9,826 bases of DNA, from NCBI GenBank assembly GCA_035503915.1, contig DATJSU010000027.1:1-9826 (forward strand), in the 5' to 3' direction. A program made the translations under genes and the position numbers. The first letter of the stretch is position 1, and every line of letters begins with the position of its first letter. The DNA is from DATJMJ01 sp035503915. GTDB lineage: Bacteria; Actinomycetota; Acidimicrobiia; Acidimicrobiales; Palsa-688. Shown in pieces: positions 5,036-9,826 of the stretch. The notes under the pieces were generated by a model that saw nothing but the letters and a program-made list of their open reading frames with translations, ran no database searches and was not told the origin of the DNA.

Positions 5036-5041
5036 GGCTAG

Positions 5042-5884
5042 GTGGATCCTGAAGAGACATATGTCGAGTTGCCGCCGCTCCCGGACCTAGCCCACCGGGT
5101 GCGTACGGTCTGGGTTCAGCGCACCGGCCCTGAGCCGTACGTACAGCGCAATCTGCCCACGGGCGGAATGGAGCTGCAGTGCCTCCTCGGTACGATGCCC
5201 CGTCTGATAGGGCCGCTGACAAGGGGCTGCGTTGAGCTGCTATCGGCGCACTCGGAAGTCGTGGGTGCACGGTTCTGGCCGGGCGGGGCGTCGCCGCTGC
5301 TCGGCTTGCCGGCACGTGAGCTTGTCGACGCGGTTGTCCCATTGGACGAGCTTTGGGGCAGCGCCGCCGTGCGGCTGAGCGAGCTCCTTGCCAACGCCCG
5401 AGGGCCCAGCGCCGCGCTCGGGCTGCTGCAGCGCTTTCTCGTCACGCTGCTGGCCAGCACCGATCCTCCGGATCCCCTCGTGACGGAGGCCGTCCACCAG
5501 CTGATGCCGTGGCGGCCCGTGGCGGTGGCGGGGCTGTGCTCGCACTTGTCCGTTTCGACTAGCCAGCTTCGGCGGCGCTTCTTGGACACGGTGGGCGTTG
5601 GGCCAAAGGTCTTGCAGCGAACGTTGCGTTTTCAGGGCTACCTCGCGCTCGCTCAGGCCGCCGGCACTCCGGGCGGGCTGAGCCGTGGTCGGCTGGTCGA
5701 CCTTGCCGCCCAGGCGGGCTACGCCGATCAGGCCCATATGAGCAGAGAATGCACACGGCTGGGCGGGGTCGCGCCCAGCGAGCTGCTCGGTGGCACGACG
5801 GACCGTTGCGGGTGCGGGCACGACCACAGAGCCTCGTACCAGCCGTTCCTGGCCGGCCGAGGGCGGGAGGTGCGGCCCGGCTAA
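5042..5884 (+). CDS. AraC-family transcriptional regulator
   Basis: A 280-residue regulator of the common actinobacterial AraC subgroup with a beta-rich sensor domain at the N-terminus (about residues 1-125; HRVRTVWVQR and RNLPTGGMELQCLLG are typical). The DNA-binding domain occupies about residues 175-255 and holds two helix-turn-helices: AVAGLCSHLSVSTSQLRRRF and LVDLAAQAGYADQAHMSREC. After it comes CGCGHDHRASYQPFLAG, a short tail that recurs in this subgroup as a Cys/His-rich HDHRASxxPFL motif and could bind a metal. GTG 5042 was chosen because the domain starts there and a TANNNT box sits 6 nt upstream. The FAD oxidase gene begins 53 bp downstream on the same strand and is the most plausible target, but no operator is identifiable. 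Confidence 0.9.
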   Translation: MDPEETYVELPPLPDLAHRVRTVWVQRTGPEPYVQRNLPTGGMELQCLLGTMPRLIGPLTRGCVELLSAHSEVVGARFWPGGASPLLGLPARELVDAVVPLDELWGSAAVRLSELLANARGPSAALGLLQRFLVTLLASTDPPDPLVTEAVHQLMPWRPVAVAGLCSHLSVSTSQLRRRFLDTVGVGPKVLQRTLRFQGYLALAQAAGTPGGLSRGRLVDLAAQAGYADQAHMSRECTRLGGVAPSELLGGTTDRCGCGHDHRASYQPFLAGRGREVRPG

Positions 5885-5925
5885 TGATGCACGTTTCGTT
5901 CAAGCGGTTGGTGAGGGCTTCGTCC

Positions 5926-5931
5926 TAGCCT
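5926..5931 (+). promoter_or_regulatory. Leaderless -10 box for the FAD oxidase gene
   Basis: TAGCCT fits TANNNT and ends 6 nt before GTG 5938. TTGGTG (5908-5913) is too close to be a standard -35, which would suit an activator-dependent promoter, possibly served by the AraC-type protein encoded just upstream. That link is inference. Confidence 0.45.
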
Positions 5932-5937
5932 CAGGGC

Positions 5938-7260
5938 GTGCACGACCTGGACGCGCTCCGTACGACGCTGGAGGGTGATCTCCTTACACCGATCTCGCCT
6001 GGTTACGACTCTGCCCGCCGCCCGGCACTGGCTCGCTATCTGGAAGTCCGCCCAGCCGCGGTCGTCCGGTGCGCATCAGTCCGAGACGTCGCCCGCGCGA
6101 TCAACTACGCAGCGGGTACGGGTACCCACCTGGTCCCCCGGGGTGGTGGGCACTGTTTCGCCGGGCGCTCCTCGACCGACGGGCTCGTGCTCGACTTGAG
6201 CCGCTTGGACACGGTTAGGGTCGGCGCGGACGGGCGAGCAACCATCGGAGCCGGAGCGCGCCTGGCTCGGGTCTACGACGTACTACACGAACATGGACGG
6301 GCCATCCCGGCGGGCTGCGGCCCAACCGTTGGCATCGCGGGGCTCACGCTCGGCGGCGGGATCGGCTTGCTGGGCCGGGTGCATGGGCTGACCTGTGATG
6401 AACTAGCCGGCGCGCAGGTGGTGCTCGCCGACGGGCGGGTCGTGGCGTCCGACATTGACCATGAACCCGAACTGTTCTGGGGGTTGCGCGGCGCAGGCGG
6501 CGGGCAGTTCGGTGTGGTCACGTCTCTGATTTTCACCACGGTCCCTGAGCCGCAGGTCACCCGCTTCGAGCTCAGCTGGCCAGAGGCCACGGCTGCCGAG
6601 GTGATCGCCGCTTGGCAGGAGTGGGCGCCCCACGTCCCCGATGAGGTCACCGCGAACTTGACAGTTGCGGCTGAGCGCGGTCAACCCCTCCGCTGCGCCG
6701 TCTTCGGCGCGTGTCTCCGCGACGCCGAGGCGACAGCAAGCTTGCTCGACGGACTGGCGGCAGCCTCCAGTGCTCAGCCGCGGGCCCGCATCAGCGGCGG
6801 CCTATCGGTTCGCGACCTAAAGCGGACGTTCGTAGCCGACGCGCCCGGTCCTGACGCGTACCTGATGACCAGCCGCTCGGAGTTCTTCGCCCACCCGCTC
6901 CCTATCGTCGCGATCGCGGCACTCCTCGACGAGCTTACCGTCGGCCCGAGCGGACGGCGTGCGCTGAACTTTACCGCTATGGGCGGCGCCTACAACCGGG
7001 TCGCTCCTAGCGAGACGGCCTTCGCCCACCGTGGCGAGAGCTTCCTGCTCGAGCATGTCGCCTACGACGGCTCAGAGTGGGCGGACCGGTCGTGGGCTAT
7101 CGCTCACCGGCACGGCTCTGGACGGGTGTACCCGAACTTCCCCGACCCGAAGCTGGAGCACCCGGAGGCCGCGTACCACGGCGACAACTGGGCCCGTCTT
7201 TTGGCAATCAAACAGAGCTACGACCCCGACCGCTTCTTTCATTTCCCACAAGCCATATGA
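5938..7260 (+). CDS. FAD-linked oxidase, berberine-bridge-enzyme-like
   Basis: A 440-residue flavin oxidase of the PCMH (VAO) superfamily with a C-terminal BBE domain. The FAD domain shows VPRGGGHCFAGRSSTDGLVL (about residues 66-85), where H72 matches the histidine that carries covalent FAD in this family, then AGCGPTVGIAGLTLGGGIG (125-143) with C127 at or next to the cysteine position of bicovalent members, and GRVHGLTCDEL (146-156). The end YHGDNWARLLAIKQSYDPDR is the BBE signature. Members oxidise sugars, alkaloids or other secondary metabolites with O2 and release H2O2; the substrate here is unknown. There is no signal peptide, so it is probably cytoplasmic. The GTG start is preferred because it has the leaderless promoter spacing. 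The reductase gene follows after 82 bp. Confidence 0.92.
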   Translation: MHDLDALRTTLEGDLLTPISPGYDSARRPALARYLEVRPAAVVRCASVRDVARAINYAAGTGTHLVPRGGGHCFAGRSSTDGLVLDLSRLDTVRVGADGRATIGAGARLARVYDVLHEHGRAIPAGCGPTVGIAGLTLGGGIGLLGRVHGLTCDELAGAQVVLADGRVVASDIDHEPELFWGLRGAGGGQFGVVTSLIFTTVPEPQVTRFELSWPEATAAEVIAAWQEWAPHVPDEVTANLTVAAERGQPLRCAVFGACLRDAEATASLLDGLAAASSAQPRARISGGLSVRDLKRTFVADAPGPDAYLMTSRSEFFAHPLPIVAIAALLDELTVGPSGRRALNFTAMGGAYNRVAPSETAFAHRGESFLLEHVAYDGSEWADRSWAIAHRHGSGRVYPNFPDPKLEHPEAAYHGDNWARLLAIKQSYDPDRFFHFPQAI

Positions 7261-7328
7261 CGCCGCCCGGCAATACCACCTTCGGCCGTGCCCCGGCCGG
7301 CGAGGACTCTGCACCCCAACTAGCGACC

Positions 7329-7335
7329 AAAGGAG
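7329..7335 (+). promoter_or_regulatory. Strong Shine-Dalgarno of the reductase gene
   Basis: AAAGGAG lies 7 nt before ATG 7343. Among the complete + strand genes this is the only clear Shine-Dalgarno. It suggests the gene is translated from a longer transcript, most simply one shared with the FAD oxidase upstream. Confidence 0.7.
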
Positions 7336-7342
7336 ATCTGAG

Positions 7343-7903
7343 ATGCGCGACGTGGTTCTGATTATGACTGCCTCAATCGACGGCTACGTGGCCGCTCCGC
7401 ATGGGCACGCTGGTGCGATGCCTGAGCCGGACGAGCTAAAGCAGTGGAAGCTCGACCGTATACGTCGCGCCGGAACGCACATCATGGGACGCGTTACCTA
7501 CGAGGAGATGGCGGGATTCTGGCCCACCTCTACCGACGACTACGCGGCACCGATGAACTCCATCCCCAAAGTCGTCTTCTCCAAGACGCTTCAAGATGCG
7601 ACTTGGCCTGTGTCCTCGGTGGCGAGCGGAGACCTCGCAGACGAGATTGGCAGGCTGCGCCGCCAGCCCGGTGGAGAAATCATTGCCTGGGGCGGGGCCG
7701 GGTTCGCTCAGGCATTGTCCAGGGCGCGACTTGTCAACGAGTACGCCATCGTGACCCAGCCTGTTGCATATGGCGGCGGCCTGCCGCTGTTCCGGGACCT
7801 TCCTGATGCGCTTCACCTGAATGTGGTCGAGGCCAAGACCTTTTCGTCCGGCACCATGCTCCACGTCTATACGCCCCTCGGATGGGGCCGGGATCTGGCC
7901 TAG
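7343..7903 (+). CDS. Dihydrofolate-reductase-family (RibD C-terminal type) reductase
   Basis: A 186-residue stand-alone RibD-C/DHFR-fold protein, the normal size for the actinobacterial family. The fold runs from the first strand VVLIMTASIDGYVAAP through AGTHIMGRVTYEEMAGFWP and PKVVFSKTLQDATW to the nucleotide-binding region PGGEIIAWGGAGFAQALSRA and the strand AIVTQPVAYGGGLPLFRDLP. It probably binds NADPH. The family is named after riboflavin and folate enzymes, but the stand-alone proteins mostly lack a tested substrate, and real folate reduction should not be assumed. It may share a transcript with the FAD oxidase 82 bp upstream; flavin or redox chemistry would fit both. The start is fixed by the Shine-Dalgarno at 7329-7335. 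Confidence 0.9.
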   Translation: MRDVVLIMTASIDGYVAAPHGHAGAMPEPDELKQWKLDRIRRAGTHIMGRVTYEEMAGFWPTSTDDYAAPMNSIPKVVFSKTLQDATWPVSSVASGDLADEIGRLRRQPGGEIIAWGGAGFAQALSRARLVNEYAIVTQPVAYGGGLPLFRDLPDALHLNVVEAKTFSSGTMLHVYTPLGWGRDLA

Positions 7904-8184
7904 ACAAAGATGAAGGTCCACGGTCCAGCGAGGTCGCTCGGTCAGAGACAACTTCCTCAGGCCGCCGATCCCCAGCTTGACCGGCTGGCCTCGGCTTCCG
8001 GCGAGCGTGAGCACCGCCGGTCTTGCCCCTGAAGACAGAGAACTACCCGCAAATGTGTCGCCATTGCTACGGCGAGTGCCTCATCAACCACAACCGTCCT
8101 GACCGGGGTCTTCCTCGCTTCGCAAGAGCCTCATCGGTCGGTTAGCGCTGCGCCCGTTAGGCCATGCTTTGGGGCGCTTGCTAC
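7904..8184. other. Gene-free convergent intergenic region, left part
   Basis: No reading frame here looks like a real gene. GACCGGC (7979-7985) and GCCGGTC (8016-8022) form a perfect 7-bp inverted repeat 30 nt apart, possibly a terminator for either strand. The region separates the + strand genes from the - strand ABC operon and ends at repeat copy 4. Confidence 0.4.
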
Positions 8185-8250
8185 AGATCACACCGATATG
8201 GGAGGCTAAAAAACCGTTGAAATATCAGGGCAATTGAGCCAGAACGACGG
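8185..8250 (+). repeat. 66-bp interspersed repeat, copy 4
   Basis: Begins AGATCACACC and ends CAGAACGACGG, and aligns without gaps to the copy at 4526 at 42 of 66 positions by hand count. The central inverted repeat is weaker, TTGA (8218-8221) / TCAG (8225-8228) with a wobble. Unlike copies 1 and 2, it does not touch a coding region: the reductase stop is 281 bp upstream. The stretch 8251-8377 after it holds no gene I can support. Confidence 0.82.
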
Positions 8251-8377
8251 GCCGGCGTGTGCTCAGCGAGAGGAATCCCCGGCCTAATGCGGTGCATAAT
8301 TACCTTTCCAAGTGCCGTGGCGCACCCAGACGTCAGTTTCCCGGCAAGCGGCGGCCGCGGTACTCAGGCCCAAGGCG

Positions 8378-9199
8378 TCATCTTTCTGTCCTGAGGCGGA
8401 ACAGCCACCCGGCCAGCGCTACCGACAAGGCGATGATGCCGAGGCACCAGGCAACGGCGACCCAGGTATCGGTACCTCCAGCCCCATCCAGTAACCCCCG
8501 GAGGGTGTCCACGATGGGGGTGACGGGCTGGTGGTCGGCAAAGCCACGTACCCAGGGGGCCATATCCTTCACGGGAACGAAGGCGCTGCTGGGGTAGGCG
8601 ACGAAGCCGACCAGGAACCCCATGCCGTTGGCCGCTTCTGCTGACCTGGCCAGGGTCCCGAGTGTTGCCGTGAGCCATGTGTAAGCCAGCACGCAGAGGG
8701 TGAGCAGGCCCAAAGCTTCCAGCCAGTCGAGTGCGCCCGCATGGGGACGGAAGCCCATGGCGAAGGCGACCCCGAGGACGATCACGGTCGAGATGAGGTT
8801 GCGGACAGTACCGGCTAGGACGTGCCCGGACATGAACGAGACACCACCCACGTCCATCGACCGCAGCCTGTCCACAATGCCCTCGTTGAGGTCGTGCGCC
8901 ACGCTGATAGATGTCGTGACGGCGCTGTAGCCGATGCAAACGACCAGGACACCTGGCACGACGAAGTCGATATACCTCGCGCCGGTGCGGATCGCGCCCC
9001 CGAAGAGGTAGACGAACAGGCCCATGAGGATCACGGGCAGCGCCAAGGCGACGACGAGCCCGTCGATGGCGCGCAGTGACAGCCGGAGCGACCTGATCGC
9101 CATCAGCAAGGCATCGGACCCGGTGTTCGCAAAGGTGGCGCCCGCTGGTGCCACCTGGCCCTCGACCAGGGCTCCCTCCAGGGCGATGCTGTCAGTCAT
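8378..9199 (-). CDS. ABC-2 type drug-export permease (DrrB-like)
   Basis: A 273-residue inner-membrane permease. After a cytoplasmic N-terminus of about 45 residues come six hydrophobic segments, including LVVALALPVILMGLFVYLFG, YIDFVVPGVLVVCIGYSAV, LISTVIVLGVAFAMGF, LGLLTLCVLAYTWLTATLG, MGFLVGFVAYPSSAF and VAVAWCLGIIALSVALAGWL, the ABC-2 layout. The region between segments 2 and 3 (DLNEGIVDRLRSM) is the coupling segment seen in DrrB-type exporters, which pump hydrophobic drugs or lipids. The start is ATG at 9199-9197, with AAAGGAG at 9214-9208 on the minus strand, 8 nt before it. It overlaps the ATPase stop by 8 nt, so the pair is translationally coupled. The substrate is not determinable. 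Confidence 0.92.
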   Translation of the reverse strand: MTDSIALEGALVEGQVAPAGATFANTGSDALLMAIRSLRLSLRAIDGLVVALALPVILMGLFVYLFGGAIRTGARYIDFVVPGVLVVCIGYSAVTTSISVAHDLNEGIVDRLRSMDVGGVSFMSGHVLAGTVRNLISTVIVLGVAFAMGFRPHAGALDWLEALGLLTLCVLAYTWLTATLGTLARSAEAANGMGFLVGFVAYPSSAFVPVKDMAPWVRGFADHQPVTPIVDTLRGLLDGAGGTDTWVAVAWCLGIIALSVALAGWLFRLRTER

Positions 9200-9826
9200 T
9201 GGCCGAGCTCCTTTCTGTTGCGCCCGTGGCTGTAAGCGCCATGAAGACGTCGTCCAGGGTGGCAGCGCTGAGCGTGAACCGCTTGACGAGGTGACCGTCC
9301 GGGTCGAGCTCGTCGAGCAACCAACGAGCCTTTGTTGCCTCGCCGGGGGTGGTGAGGACCAGGTGCAGCTCTTCCGGATCGGTGCGCAAGGCCGCCGCAC
9401 CGATCCTCCTGGACAGTTCCTCGTAGCCGGCACCGTCGGCCGCCCACAGGTCGAGCTGCTGGCCGCCCACTCTGGCCTTGAGCTCGTCAGGGCTGCCTTG
9501 GGCGACCACCCGGCCGCCCTCCATCACGGCGACGCAGCCAGCAAGCTGGTCGGCTTCGTCGAGGTACTGGGTGGTGAGCAGCACCGTTGCCCCAGCTGCT
9601 GCCTGCGCCAAGATGACGTCCCACATGGCGGCCCTAGCCCGCGGGTCGAGGCCCGTGGTGGGCTCGTCGAGGAAGATCACCTCCGGCTGGCTCAGAAGCC
9701 CAGCGGCGAGGTCGAGCTTTCGCCGCATGCCCCCCGAGTAGGTCCCCACGCGTCGGTCGGCCGCGTCGCCGAGGTCGAACCGCTCCAGCAGTTCGCCGGC
9801 CCGCGCCCGGGCTGCCCGGGCGCTCA
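9192..9826 (-). CDS. ABC transporter ATPase (DrrA-like), N-terminus outside window
   Basis: The C-terminal two thirds of the nucleotide-binding subunit that powers the permease encoded next to it. The frame runs off the right edge, so Walker A and the Q-loop are not visible. Present are the signature YSGGMRRKLDLAAGLL, Walker B VIFLDEPTTGLDP, and the switch region ATVLLTTQYLDEAD, where the usual switch histidine is Gln. That substitution is common in the DrrA drug-exporter subfamily and is not a defect. A C-terminal domain of about 90 residues (from LKARVGGQQLDLWAADG) matches the DrrA-type extension. The stop overlaps the permease start. Its promoter lies beyond the window. Confidence 0.93.
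   Translation of the reverse strand, partial: SARAARARAGELLERFDLGDAADRRVGTYSGGMRRKLDLAAGLLSQPEVIFLDEPTTGLDPRARAAMWDVILAQAAAGATVLLTTQYLDEADQLAGCVAVMEGGRVVAQGSPDELKARVGGQQLDLWAADGAGYEELSRRIGAAALRTDPEELHLVLTTPGEATKARWLLDELDPDGHLVKRFTLSAATLDDVFMALTATGATERSSAND

Noticed and set aside
7910..8035. A 41-codon ORF starting ATGAAGGTCCACGG after the reductase
   Set aside because: No Shine-Dalgarno, no TANNNT box at leaderless spacing, and no recognisable protein character.
8095..8162. GTTAGGC at 8156-8162 as an integron attC core site
   Set aside because: The 7-mer fits GTTRRRY, but no RYYYAAC partner or inverted L-box lies 50-130 bp upstream, so the site cannot fold as attC.
703..8250. The 66-bp repeats as a CRISPR array
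   Set aside because: Copies are 1.7-3.7 kb apart with genes between them, and no cas genes are present.
9600..9720. Gln in place of the switch histidine as a sign of a dead ABC ATPase
   Set aside because: TTQYLDEAD is usual in DrrA-type exporters, so it is a subfamily trait rather than a lesion.

Overview
The window looks like an accessory stretch of a high-GC actinobacterial chromosome (Actinomycetota; I cannot place it lower). Support: strong G/C bias at third codon positions, frequent GTG starts, toxin-antitoxin and ABC-exporter families common in that phylum, and a repeated leaderless promoter layout in which a TANNNT -10 box lies 6 nt (once 7 nt) before the start codon of six genes, with no Shine-Dalgarno.

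Layout. A TetR-family regulator enters from the left edge (1-714, +). It is followed by three type II toxin-antitoxin modules in about 3.5 kb: a ribbon-helix-helix antitoxin with a MazF-like toxin (968-1511), a ribbon-helix-helix antitoxin with a Doc-like Fic toxin (1782-2386), and an excisionase-like HTH antitoxin with a PIN RNase (3508-4477, VapBC50-like). A conserved actinobacterial protein of unknown function (2477-2815) and the wreck of an aminoglycoside-phosphotransferase-type gene (2964-3395) lie between them. A less GC-rich gene-free stretch (4602-5029) holds nested and crossing inverted repeats consistent with a structured RNA of about 200 nt (4751-4951). Next come an AraC-type regulator (5042-5884), a berberine-bridge-enzyme-like FAD oxidase (5938-7260) and a RibD-C/dihydrofolate-reductase-like reductase (7343-7903), all on +. 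The right end, on the opposite strand, is a DrrAB-type ABC drug exporter (8378-9826, ATPase incomplete).

The most unusual feature is an interspersed direct repeat of exactly 66 bp in at least four copies (703-768, 2804-2869, 4526-4591, 8185-8250), with a possible degenerate fifth copy (1579-1644). All copies are on the + strand, each lies at or after the 3' end of a gene block, each ends in CGACGG, and each carries a central inverted repeat whose arms differ between copies but still pair. Two copies supply the stop codon of the gene before them. The repeats divide the window into blocks in a way that recalls gene cassettes, but they lack the integron attC core sites, and I do not recognise the family.

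The toxin-antitoxin modules are self-contained. The AraC-oxidase-reductase group may be a small redox unit, and the ABC pair an efflux system. No sequence evidence ties the blocks together beyond the shared repeat and promoter style.
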